Source: Luidia sarsii (taxonomy: Eukaryota; Echinodermata; Asteroidea; Paxillosida; Luidiidae). Taken from it: a stretch of 64,000 nt of DNA. A program made the translations under genes and the position numbers. Below, one piece after another: positions 13,256 through 22,408 of this stretch (its first letter is position 1; the number at the start of each line of letters is the position of its first letter). Location: positions 22,415,668 to 22,479,667 of the forward strand of contig OX465103.1 of assembly GCA_949987565.1 (NCBI GenBank), given 5' to 3'. The notes beneath the pieces were generated by a model. It saw only the letters and a program-made list of their open reading frames with translations, did no database searches and was not told where the DNA came from.

Positions 13256-14230
13256 CGATTGGGCCGATGACTCTCGGGTCGGCTCAGCTGCACACCGTGA
13301 CCCAAGGTTCGAGGGTCACTTTGACCAGGAGACCAGGGTCAGGTCTGCATTCTGCCAGTGCGACCCCTCGCAGGAGTCCCCAAATGACACTTCATCGGAG
13401 TCAATTCGACTTGATTATTATATGCAAGGTTCACATCCGGAATACCATGCCTGATCATAATTCCTTACAGAATCAGGTTCAAATTAGGTTCAATTTCCTC
13501 TCATCATTATGCTGTGTGGTCTTTGATTGAATAATGAGAAAATCACAAATTTTTGTAAAGTTTTGGAAAAAGGGTGCTTCCACTTGATGTGATCACCGAC
13601 CTTCTGCGACCTCGCTAACGACTTTTTGTTGTTCGTATCTGAATGATTCCTGGAGATATACAGCAATGATAAGCTTCTGACTGGTGACCCCCATCCCGGT
13701 GTAACGGTCTGATCCGGCTCCCATACTCAGATGAGACCGTTACCATATATGGATAAAAACGTCATGCGCAGTGCATATGGTAGTTGTCCATTTCGAAGGC
13801 CGTGCTGAGTCGATACGGCCATTGGCAATGCAGCGCTTTAAGACACGTTCGTTGACCCGTAGTTATTTACCAACAACGCTCAGTACGGAGCCTAGTACCT
13901 ATAGGCCTGCAATTTTACATTGGGGAAGATATAATTATGCTACAGTTGTTTCCCCGTAATAAGGCCTTGGGTGTATCGATTGGCTTTATACAATCAAAAG
14001 CAATCTGTGTTCGTTCGCGGAAAATCATAACATTCACATGAAGGGCGCCCCCACGTGCTTGGTTCACTGACTCATCTGAGCACGCTGAGCAGCTGAGAAC
14101 GTTGCTGCAACGTGCTGAGGTGAGCCAGTGACGTCACGGCTCAACTCAGCACGGGAGCCCGTCTGAGATCGTTACACGGGCAAAGACTGTTGTTTGTCTC
14201 CAGACTTTGGTGTAAATGCCTCAAAATAAT
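13256..14230. other. Gene-free stretch with two hairpins
   Basis: It carries a SINE-B head-like string (CTTCTGACTGG...CCATCCCGG, 13671-13700). Directly after it is a perfect 10-bp hairpin, GTAACGGTCT / AGACCGTTAC (13701-13710 and 13734-13743). Further on is an imperfect 20-bp inverted repeat (14065-14084 and 14111-14130) around a GAACGTTGC centre. No gene is recognised. Confidence 0.55.
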
Positions 14231-14320
14231 GGTTGGATAGCTCAAGTGGTATATACATAATTATACGAACGGTGGAATGTCAAATCTTAATAGGCAGGGT
14301 TCAGTTCCCATTCGTGGCAC
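14231..14320 (+). mobile_element. tRNA-like SINE head, degenerate
   Basis: An A-box-like TGGATAGCTCAAGTGGTA (14234-14251) and a B-box-like GGGTTCAGTTCCC (14297-14309) lie about 50 bp apart, the spacing of an internal Pol III promoter. The T-arm retains only a 3-bp stem and the rest of the cloverleaf does not fold, so this is a tRNA-derived SINE remnant or pseudogene rather than a working tRNA. Confidence 0.55.
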
Positions 14321-14513
14321 TTTATTTAGTCGACGACAGATTCCTGGTTAGTTTCTCTTTTATCCCTTGATCGATTGAAACATCTTGTTTCAAGCCTCAC
14401 CGGAAAAAAATCTAATTCTACTGCAGTAGGAAAGCAGACTCAATAATTATTGTTTTTCTTACGAGCTTTATTGACAGGCCAGTTGACAGTTCGGAAGAGA
14501 AGGGTAATTAGGA

Positions 14514-14695
14514 CTCTTGTCAAAAATATCATCGGTTGGGTATCAGATGATTTGACCCGTCCGATGACGTTTCCACCGGATAGCCATCGTGAATTTTTCA
14601 CCCCGGAGTCCAGTACAATCGGCTTTCTACCGGGGGAAATTTTATCGATCGGATGAATTCAACCGGCACTCAACCGATGATCTTTTTGACATGAG
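14514..14695 (+). mobile_element. MITE family 1, copy 1 (182 bp)
   Basis: One of three copies in the window; the others are at about 22409-22588 and 56959-57142. TIRs of about 25 bp begin CTCTTGTCAAAAA and read inward to GATCATCGGTTG. The body, with GACCCGTCCGATG and CAATCGGCTTTCTACCGG, is highly conserved between copies. There is no coding capacity. The superfamily is unassigned; TTAGG-like bases flank several ends but no clear duplication is proven. Confidence 0.85.
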
Positions 14696-14843
14696 ACCAA
14701 TATCAGCACAGCGAGCGAAGGGCTGTTATAATACTCTCCGTGCATAGCCGTTCCTATACGAGTGCAGTGGTTTGCCCATGGAGGTAACTGGAATACCCCC
14801 GTCCCATGAACGACGCGTATATTTTCCCCAAACTGATAGCTGG

Positions 14844-15064
14844 ACTCTTTTCCAAAACCCGGCTCAGGCTCAGGCTCCGGCTTCGTCTCTAGTTCTTTCG
14901 TCCATTTCAAATACAAGACATGAGAACAGGAAGCCTCTGGCATCATTTTATACTGCGTTTTGAAAAGGAATCTTTTCAACTTCTACAAAGAACCTGTGTT
15001 TTCAACTTTTGGATAAACAGAGACGAAGCCAGAGCCGAAGCCTAAGCCGGGTTTTTTGGAAGAG
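14844..15064. mobile_element. Foldback element, ~221 bp
   Basis: Arms at 14844-14890 and 15019-15064 are inverted copies: CTCTTTTCCAAAA, CCCGGCT, then GGCTTCGTCTCT. The apex holds a second hairpin, GTTTTGAAAAG / CTTTTCAAC, near 14957-14980, so the element could fold almost end to end. The arms contain GGCTCAGGCTC hexamers similar in type to the window's other hexamer arrays. No coding region is present. Confidence 0.75.
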
Positions 15065-15249
15065 GGCCCTTGATTTACATTACGCGGTGATTTTCTCCAT
15101 GAAAAACGAGCGGTTGAAGGAATATGATATTCGCACGTATTATAGCTTGTGTCAAAGACACGGGTGAGTGGGGGTGTGCATATAAGAATGTGGACTGTAT
15201 CGGTGATGTTTGCTTGGTCTGTAGCTAGACTGCTGCCTTTTGAATGGCC

Positions 15250-16125
15250 CCGAATGGAGGCTGGGAATTGATCTCTCTCATTCTTTGTCCGTCTCTGTCG
15301 TTGTCCCTTCCCGCGCCCTCTCCCCTCGTCTGTCTCTCTCACTCCCATGTCTCGCTCAGTCGATCTCTGACGTCTTGCTGTTATATCTCCCCCACTCTGT
15401 CTCTCTCCCCTCCCTCTCTCTCTCTATTTAACTCACTCCCTATATCTTCCTCTCTCTCCATCTATCTATTTCTCTCTCCCGTTCTCTGTCTCACCTCACC
15501 CCTTCCTCTCTTTCACCCTCTCTCTGTCTGTCTTGGTAGTCTACCCCTCTCTGAATATCTCTCTACCCTACCCTCTCTTTCTCTTTCCTTCATCCTCTCT
15601 CCAGCCCCATCTCCTCTCTCCGTCTCTTCCCGTCTCTAATACCCCCCTCCTTTCTCTCGCCTCTCTTTCCCCCTCTCTGTCTGTCTAGGTAGTCTACCCC
15701 TCTCTGAATATCTGTCTACCCTACCCTCTCTTTCTCTTTCCTTTATCCTCTCTCCAGCCCCATCTCCTCTCTCCGTCTCTACCCGTCTCTAATACCCTCC
15801 CTCCTTTCTCTCGCCTGTCTTTCACCCTATCTCTGTCTGTCTAGGTAGTCTACCCCTATCTGAATATCTTTCTACCCTCTCCTCTCTTTGTCTTTCTTTC
15901 ACGGTCACCCTCTCTCTAGCCCCCCCCCCCCCATCTCCTCTCTCCGTCTCTCCCCGTCTCTAATACCCCCCTTCTTTCTCTCGCCTCTCTTTCACCCTCC
16001 CTCTGTATGTTTAGGTAGTCTACCCCTCTCTGAATATCTCTCTACCCTCTCCTCTCTTTGTCTTCCTTACACCCTCTCTCTAGCCCCCTCTCCTCTCTCC
16101 TTCTCTCTTCCTCTCTTCCCCGTGC
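15250..16125. repeat. CT-rich tract with ~155-bp higher-order repeat
   Basis: Within the pyrimidine tract a non-CT landmark, GGTAGTCTACCCCT followed by CTGAATATCT, recurs at 15535, 15688, 15844 and 16014. This gives a higher-order unit of about 153-170 bp in about four diverged copies. Each unit also repeats CCAGCCCC-type and CGTCTCTAATACCC strings. Open frames are compositional. Confidence 0.9.
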
Positions 16126-16977
16126 GGGTTTCTCGGGTCTGATTGGGCCGGCCTCGCTCGATGCGAGATTTCAGGCGGATCTCCATCATTATGCGAGGCG
16201 GAAAATCAATTGCTTTCCGAAAGGCAGAATGCGGTCGAAGATGAGAGTTGGAGTACATGGCTGTCGTATATGGGGGGAACCGTGGAGAGAGACAGAGAGA
16301 AAAAAAAACCCCACACGGTGTCACTTCATGCAGCCGTGGGGGTGTGGAGTAGGGAGGGAGGGAGGGATTCGGCGACCCAGTATTTCAACGGGGGGGGGGG
16401 GGGGCTATCGAAGACTCTGTCCCGACGGATCCTTGGAATCGCGAACTAATCGGGTTACAAGACGCTAGCAGTTCGCGATAATTACCGTGCCGGCTTCGTC
16501 GGGTGTCGGGACGCGAGTACGCGGCTAACCTGAGCTCGGGCACCGCGGTCGCAAGGTCGGCTGCGGCGGAAGCGGGATGCTCTCTCTCCCTCCCCTCCCC
16601 TTCCCCTCCCCCTCCCCTCCCCCTCCCCTCCCCTCCCCCTCCCCTCCCCTCCCCTCCCCTCCCCCTTAAACAGATTATTCAATCACGAGGCAATATCGGT
16701 CAGGTGTCTGTCAGGTAATCCTTGGTCAAAATCCACGACCGGGCCCCGCACATTTCGTGCTCGCTCCGAGTCAAGCCAAGCTCAAGATTATCTGGGGCTC
16801 TGCCTCATTTCACCCGTCTGCATGGTAATCCATTTGGGCTCATCATCTTTATCAGTAATTTTGTTATTCGAGCAATACACCGTGTACACCGCCGTTTACC
16901 TTCATATTTATCTTGGTATCCATCCAATACAAGGATAATACCCTGCAAGCATGGTCGGTTCATTAGAGAGTTTATTT
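16126..16977. other. Gene-free stretch with G-run and CCCCT array
   Basis: It holds a poly-G run at about 16390-16403 and a C-rich CCCCTCCCCT array at 16583-16667. No gene is recognised. Confidence 0.55.
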
Positions 16978-17002
16978 CATAGATATATCATAATGTTTGC
17001 GT

Positions 17003-17511
17003 CGAGAAAATGTGGATGAAGCGTCTTCGGACTATTCAACCACATGGTCTCAACATCCACGAGGGTAATGACTAACATCATGAATGAGACTTCTCCTGAT
17101 GACGGCCAGAGCATACTGGTCGAAACGTCGAGTTACCCTCTGGTTCTTTTCAGAACCATACCTCTTCCTTTAAGAGACCTGATACATGGTGTTCACCGCA
17201 AACCTTCCTATATTGACTAACATCATGCAGCTTTCTGATAATCCTTCTTTAATGTTGAATTCTATACGCTTCTCTCTTTGATCTGTCCCCCCTCTTCTCA
17301 CTAATCCCTACCCTACTCCTTGCCCTTCCCTTTGATCTCACCCTACCAGCTTTACTCTTTGTCCTTTGTTTCTCATCCGTGTCATATACACTCTCTTCCC
17401 TCTTCCCTCGTGTACATGTATCTGGTTTGTCCTTTTTGTTGAGGCAGAGAAATGTCCTGCCTTTGAGAAAGGTCCAGCTAGGATCGAAACGTCAGGCCCA
17501 CTAAATGTTGA
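17003..17511 (+). mobile_element. Retroelement 3'-tail fragment, Penelope-like tail motif, interrupted
   Basis: This segment is homologous to 22062-22403 on the opposite strand; both share GATGAAGNGTCTTCGGACTA, GACTAACANCATGCAGCTTT and a pyrimidine-rich stretch. It ends in the motif CTTTGAGAAAGGTCC, AGCTAGGATCGAAACGTC, AGGCCCACTAAA, which recurs across the window. Downstream (to about 17570) the tail reads into TTAGTCAGTAAGCAGTTTGC, also shared with 25560 and 43010 (minus). The copy is interrupted by the insertion at 17083-17213. Assignment to Penelope-like elements rests on the hammerhead-like tail and is an inference; no GIY-YIG or RT domain is seen. Confidence 0.65.
17083..17213 (+). mobile_element. 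Short inserted element, family X copy 1 (131 bp) with 14-bp target duplication
   Basis: The insertion is bounded by identical 14-mers, TGACTAACATCATG, at 17069-17082 and 17214-17227. The paralogous segment at 22323-22336 (minus) has this sequence only once, so it shows the empty site. Inside, CTGATGA (17096-17102) is followed by a CGGCC/GGTCG stem and GAAAC (17122-17126), the order of a hammerhead ribozyme core. However, the junction pair at the base of stem II is imperfect and stems I and III are not identified. Downstream, GGTTCTTTTCAGAACC (17141-17156) is a perfect 6-bp, 4-nt-loop hairpin. It matches the histone 3' stem-loop consensus and is followed by a purine-rich TTTAAGAGA at 17169-17177. 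Confidence 0.75.
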
Positions 17512-17586
17512 GATTTGCTTTTCGGTAATTTTAGTCAGTAAGCAGTTTGCAACATTTTAGTATATCACTAGGAGAACGTCATTCAA

Positions 17587-17925
17587 TGAGGTTTTGCCCT
17601 TGCTCGACGTGATAAACACTGAGTGCTCAGTGCTTTGCCTGGTGCCTGATAAATTACATTGAATTACATTCTCCTCGACGCAAACGTCATGTTATATCTA
17701 TGATGTAACGCGGTACCCGCTGCTATACATTATTCGAATCCACCACATTACCTCGACCAGCTCGGTTGTCCAGTGGTTAAGACGGCCGTAATAGAATTCG
17801 GGAGTCGCGGGTTCGAATCCCGCCCGAGCTGCCTGAAATATTGTTATCAGGCACCGGGCAAAGCACTGAGCACTCAGTGCAGTGTTTATCATCACGTCGA
17901 ACAAGTGCAAAACCTCATTGAATTA
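17587..17925 (+). mobile_element. tRNA-derived SINE-like unit inside ~75-bp inverted repeats (SINE-A copy 1)
   Basis: Arms at about 17587-17655 and 17846-17923 are inverted copies (shared GGCAAAGCACTGAGCACTCA, GTTTATCA, CACGTCGA and CAAAACCTCATTG). Between them, 17759-17831 has tRNA length. It has a perfect 7-bp acceptor (AGCTCGG/CCGAGCT) and a perfect 5-bp T-arm with loop TTCGAAT (GCGGG/CCCGC). The D-arm (GTC/GAC, loop AGTGGTTAA) is near normal. The anticodon arm does not pair and position 33 is not T, so this is not a working tRNA. A diverged relative is at 36120-36220. Confidence 0.7.
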
Positions 17926-17989
17926 GAAAGTTCATGTGCTATTCTAAACGGTTTGGTATTCCCATAACGACAAAATTCGAGATGGAGGG

Positions 17990-18450
17990 CAGCCACATAT
18001 TTGGCGTGGCAGGACATGTTTCTCCAACTGCTACGGTCTTGGGCCAGAGAAGCAATTTTGTCTGGTAGCAGCATCCCTTCAGTATCTCCCAAGAGATGCT
18101 GGACATACTGCAAGTACAATGTGCGAGACCGTCCCGGTTTCCTCTTCCCGTGTTGTGGAACATATAGAGCAAATTGTTTCGCAAGCTCGTCATCTTTGAG
18201 GCGGGAGTATATGGCCCAAGAATTTGAGTTGGCGTGCCTTGACTTTGGTGATCAGTGGGGCGGTGTTGGTCAGATTATAGATGGTCTCATTTGGATTCCG
18301 ATCCACACGCCTAATGTTAACAACATGACCCTATAGCATGATGTTGCAAAGTCATTGATCTTGATTTCCGTGTCCTTGGAAATGACCGGTCGTTGAGTAT
18401 CACTGTAATCGATGTTAGTCGTCTTCCGCCGTCGCGGAAGCAGGCACGAC
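17990..18450 (-). pseudogene. LINE reverse-transcriptase C-terminal fragment, frameshifted
   Basis: Reading the minus strand from about 18450 gives KINDFATSCYRVM, then after a frameshift DRNPNETIYNLTN and KVKARQLKFLGHIL. After a one-base insertion near 18210 it gives DDELAKQFALYVPQHGKRK, PGRSRTLYLQYVQHLLG and IASLAQDRSSWRNM. This is the typical C-terminal order of non-LTR retrotransposon RT proteins: finger/thumb end, FLGHILR motif, GKRxPGRPR, then LAxDRxxWR. At least two frameshifts make it dead. RT catalytic motifs are absent, so it is a 5'-truncated copy. Confidence in LINE identity is high; the clade is not assigned. Confidence 0.85.
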
Positions 18451-18890
18451 TTGCTTTATTTTCTGTGAATAGTTGCCTATCTATATCGCACAACAGCAGT
18501 GATGAATGCTTCGCTAGGCCAGATGGCGGGTCAGAGACGAGACCGTCCACAATCATTCAACGCGTGCAAGACAGCCGCGCTCTTTCATTATAAGAAAGAG
18601 AGAGAGAGAGACATTATTGAGATGTATCGTCGTAAAGATGATATGATGTGTATCGGATACCGCGGCGCATAAATAATTCTCGGTCAGTGTAGTGCTGTAT
18701 CGGAGGTACCTGGGGGCACTAGGGAATGGAATGACGGGGGAGGGGGGTTGAATGGAAGAGGAGGGAGGAAGTGGGAAGGAAGGGGAAGTGGTGGGAGGAG
18801 AAGACGATGGAGGGGCAGGGAAATGAGGGGTTAGTGGAGGGTGAAGGGAGTGAGAGGAAGCATGTCGCAAGGCATGTCACGAGTCTACTG
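18451..18890. other. Gene-free stretch
   Basis: It contains a (GA)n at 18595-18611 and G-rich purine sequence at 18736-18860. No gene is recognised. Confidence 0.5.
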
Positions 18891-18944
18891 TGCTTTACTC
18901 CTTTACTCTCCTCTCAAAAGATTGCTCCACTTTCCCATCTCTCC

Positions 18945-20345
18945 CTTCTCGTTCTCTCCCTGTTTCTCGCGCCTCTCCCCTTTCTCTCCTCTCGTTCAGT
19001 TTGTCTCCGCCTCTCAACCTGTGTATCTTCTTTCCCTGTCTCTCTGTCTATCTCTCAGTCTCCCTTATAGTTGTCTCTCTTTCCGCTTCAGTGTCTCTCG
19101 CTGTCTCTTTGTCGTCCTGTTTCTCTCTGTCTCCCTTTGTCACTCTGTTCTCTCCGTCTCTCCTCGTCTCTTTGTCCCAGTCTGTTCCAGCCTGTCCCAG
19201 TCTGTTCCAGCCTGTCCCAGTCTGTCCCAGTCTGTTCCAGTCTGTTCCAGTCTGTCCCAGTCTATCCCAGTCTGTCCCAGTCTATCCAAGTCTGTCCCAG
19301 TCAGTCCCAGTCTGTCCCAGTCTGTCCCAGTCTGTCCCAGTCTGTCCCAGTCTATCCAAGTCTGTCCCAGTCTATCCAAGTCTGTCCCAGTCTGTCCCAG
19401 TCTGTCCCAGTCTGTCCCAGTCTGTCCCAGTCTGTCCCAGTCTGTCCCAGTCAGTCCCAGTCTGTCCCAGTCTATCCAAGTCTGTCCCAGTCTATCCAAG
19501 TCTGTCCCAGTCAGTCCCAGTCTGTCCCAGTCTGTCCCAGTCTGTCCCAGTCTGTCCCAGTCTATCCAAGTCTGTCCCAGTCTATCCAAGTCTGTCCCAG
19601 TCTGTCCCAGTCTGTCCCAGTCTGTCCCAGTCTGTCCCAGTCTGTCCCAGTCTGTCCCAGTCAGTCCCAGTCTGTCCCAGTCTATCCAAGTCTGTCCCAG
19701 TCTGTCCCAGTCTATCCAAGTCTATCCCAGTCTGTCCCAGTCTGTCCCAGTCTGTCCCAGTCTGTCCCAGTCTATCACAGTCTATCCAAGTCTGTCCCAG
19801 TCTGTCCCAGTCTGTCCCAGTCTATCCAAGTCTGTCCCAGTCTATCCAAGTCTGTCCCAGTCTGTCCCAGTCTATCCAAGTCTGTCCCAGTCTGTCCCAG
19901 TCTGTCCCAGTCTGTCCAAGTCTGTCCCAGTCTGTCCCAGTCTATCCAAGTCTGTCCCAGTCTGTTCCAGCCTGTCCCAGTCTATCCAAGTCTGTCCCAG
20001 TCTATCCAAGTCTGTCCCAGTCTGTCCCAGTCTGTCCCAGTCTGTCCCAGTCTGTCCCAGTCTGTCCCAGTCTGTCCCAGTCTGTCCCAGTCAGTCCCAG
20101 TCTGTCCCAGTCTGTCCCAGTCTGTCCCAGTCTGTCCCAGTCTGTCCCAGTCTGTCCCAGTCTGTCCCAGTCTGTCCAAGTCTGTCCCAGTCTGTCCCAG
20201 TCTGTCCCAGTCTGTCCCAGTCTGTCCCAGTCTGTCCCAGTCTGTCCCAGTCTGTCCCAGTCTGTCCCAGTCTGTCCCAGTCTGTCCCAGTCTGTCCCAG
20301 TCTGGGTCTGTCCCAGTCTATCACAGTCTGCCATAGTCTATCTCA
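18945..20345. repeat. CT tract leading into a 10-bp TCTGTCCCAG minisatellite with 210-bp higher-order copies
   Basis: About 230 bp of CT-rich sequence precedes a decamer array from about 19175 to 20340 (about 117 units). Variants TCTATCCAAG and TCAGTCCCAG mark positions. The pattern in 19281-19490 is reproduced exactly 210 bp later in 19491-19700, a 21-unit higher-order duplication. The distal part (from about 20020) is nearly homogeneous. Because the unit length (10) is not a multiple of three, all three frames cycle through the same peptide repeat. The three long plus-strand frames are artefacts. Confidence 0.97.
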
Positions 20346-20685
20346 GTGTGTCTCTTCGTCTATCTCTTGAATCCCAGCCCTTCGGTCTTCGGTATGGGCA
20401 CTATTAAAACGGGTCTTTGGGTCTCGCTCCGTGCCATCTGTCGGGTCGTGCCCTCCCGGGCATGCACGACACGGGGAAAACGTGGGATCGTGGAGGATTT
20501 TCCCGTCCTCTATTTTCGTTGATGGGAATAGAACAAGGTCGGGTCCTGACACCGAGTAAAGGCCCGAAACCATACCCGCTCCATGATCATAAACTTTTAA
20601 TTTGGTTATTTTAAAATGTGTCTTTAAAAAAAATTATATTTTGGTTACTGTATTGATTGAACAATGGCAAAGAGAACATTGACTG
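20346..20685. other. Gene-free spacer
   Basis: No gene or repeat is recognised between two arrays. Confidence 0.5.
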
Positions 20686-20687
20686 GA

Positions 20688-21350
20688 CCGTGGCGTGCCG
20701 TGCCTTGCAGTGCCGTGGCGTGCCGTGCCGTGTCGTGCCGTGCCGTGCCGTGGCGTGCCGTGTCGTGCCATGCCGTACCGTGCTGTACTATGTCATGCCG
20801 TGCATTGCCGTGCCGTGCCGTGTAGTGCCGTGCCGTGCCGTGCAGTGCCATGCCGTGGCGTGCCGTGCCGTGCCGTGCAGTGCCATGCCGTGGCGTGCCG
20901 TGCCTTGCAGTGCCGTGGTGTGCCGTGCCGTGCAGTGCCGTGCCGTGCCGTGCCGTGCCGTGCCGTGCCGTGGCGTGCCGTGCAGTGCCGTGCCGTGCCG
21001 TGCAGTGCCGTGCCGTGCCGTGCAGTGCCATGCCGTGGCGTGCCGTGCCTTGCAGTGCCGTGGTGTGCCGTGCCGTGCAGTGCCGTGCCGTGCCGTGCAG
21101 TGCCGTGCCGTGCCGTGCAGTGCCGTGCCGTGCCGTGCCGTGCCGAACCGTGCAGTGCCGTGGCGTGCCGTGCCGTGTCGTGCAGTGCCGTGCAGTGCCG
21201 TGCCGTGCAGTGCCGTGCCGTGCAGTGCAGTGCAGTACAGGGCAGGGCAGGGCAGGGCAGGGCAGGGCAGGGCAGGGCAGGGCAGTGCAGGGCAGTACAG
21301 TGCAGTGCAGTGCAGTGCAGTGCAGCTCAGTGCAGTGCAGTGCCGTGCAA
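20688..21350. repeat. GTGCC/GTGCA pentanucleotide array
   Basis: Pentamer array of GTGCC, GTGCA and GTGGC units, followed by GGGCA (21237-21285) and GTGCA blocks. A marked run (TGCCATGCCGTGGCGTGCCG and following units) at 20881 recurs at 21026, a higher-order offset of about 145 bp. The long frames on both strands are artefacts. Confidence 0.96.
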
Positions 21351-22061
21351 TACACTACAAATCAAGCACTAACAAAATGTGATTTTATTTGGGTTGCTTT
21401 TTTTTTGGCCGGTGTGAATGTTTTTTCTTGTATAGCATATGAAATTTGCATTTGAAATTTGGGCCAGGGTCCAATATTTCGTGGAGCTGCTTAAGCTCAA
21501 GCATGAAAAGCTTGCTTGGTAAAAAATAAGAATCAGGTTGGCACCCAAAGCGTCCACCTTCCCTTCTTTTATATGCCAAGTATACCCATCATTCTCATGC
21601 AAGCCCGATGCAATGAGCGTGGAATGAAACAGGTTCGGCAATGCTGTTCGAACCACGAAAGATTGGTTTTTATGCTTGGCAGGTTGCTCGCGCTTGTGCA
21701 GCTCTACCAATTGCCCTCCCCACCCACCCACCCAGATGTGGAGGCAAATAATTGGCTGGGAATGACCGAGCCAGTATGACTAGATACCGGTGCTGTTTTC
21801 TGTGTACACACACAGGCATATACATACAGGCCGGTGGTCCCGCTGCCTGTACACAATTAATGCACTGGCTGCAGCGGTTCATTGCGCTCCGTCGACACTT
21901 CCGGCCAGTGGAGCCGCGGAGGTCCTCCGGTCCTATCGATTTCTTCGTTTGCTTTGGCAGTGACGAAGGGGAGTGAGTGGGAGTGGGCAGATTGGCGTAC
22001 CGTTGCAAGGGCCACGCGTCTCGGGCCAGGTCTCGTAATGTCCTGAAATACCAACTTAAAA
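21351..22061. other. Gene-free stretch
   Basis: No gene is recognised. A short CACCCACCC run is at 21720-21733. Confidence 0.5.
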
Positions 22062-22403
22062 TTTAGTGGGCCTGACGTTTCGATCCTAGCAGGACCTTTC
22101 TCAAAGGCAGAGTGACACGGTCAACACAGATACATGTACACGAAGGAAGGGGGAAGAGAGTGAATAGGACACGGATGAGAAACAAAGGACAACGGGTAAA
22201 CCTGGTAGGGTGAGATCAAAGGGAAGGGCACGGAGTAGGGTAGGGATTAGTGAGAAGAGGGGGAATGATCAAAGAGAGAAGTGTGAAGAAGTGAACACGA
22301 AAGAAGGATTATCAGAAAGCTGCATGGTGTTAGTCATTACCCTCCTGGATGCTGAGACCATGGGGTTGAATAGTCCGAAGACACTTCATCCACATTTTCT
22401 CAC
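22062..22403 (-). mobile_element. Retroelement 3'-tail fragment, copy 2 (empty-site paralogue)
   Basis: Inverted relative of 17003-17511. It starts (plus coordinates) with AATTTAGTGGGCCTGACG, TTTCGATCCTAGCAGGACC, the reverse complement of the recurrent tail motif. It continues through a purine-rich stretch that is the complement of the pyrimidine-rich part at 17270-17410, to GTTAGTCATTACCCTCCTGG. It lacks the 131-bp insertion of the other copy. It is directly followed by MITE family 1 copy 2. Confidence 0.7.
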
Positions 22404-22408
22404 GGCTT

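Noticed and set aside
17137..17180. Histone gene 3' end
   Set aside because: The stem-loop consensus is matched, but no histone coding sequence precedes it and the hairpin lies inside a 131-bp insertion. It was treated as part of the mobile element.
17759..17831. Functional tRNA gene
   Set aside because: Acceptor and T arms are perfect, but the anticodon stem does not pair and position 33 is A rather than T. It was kept as a tRNA-derived SINE-like unit.
18841..20407. Three overlapping 420-510-codon plus-strand frames (CPSLSQSVPV repeats)
   Set aside because: A 10-bp unit cycles through all three frames with the same peptide, so open frames are guaranteed by the array.
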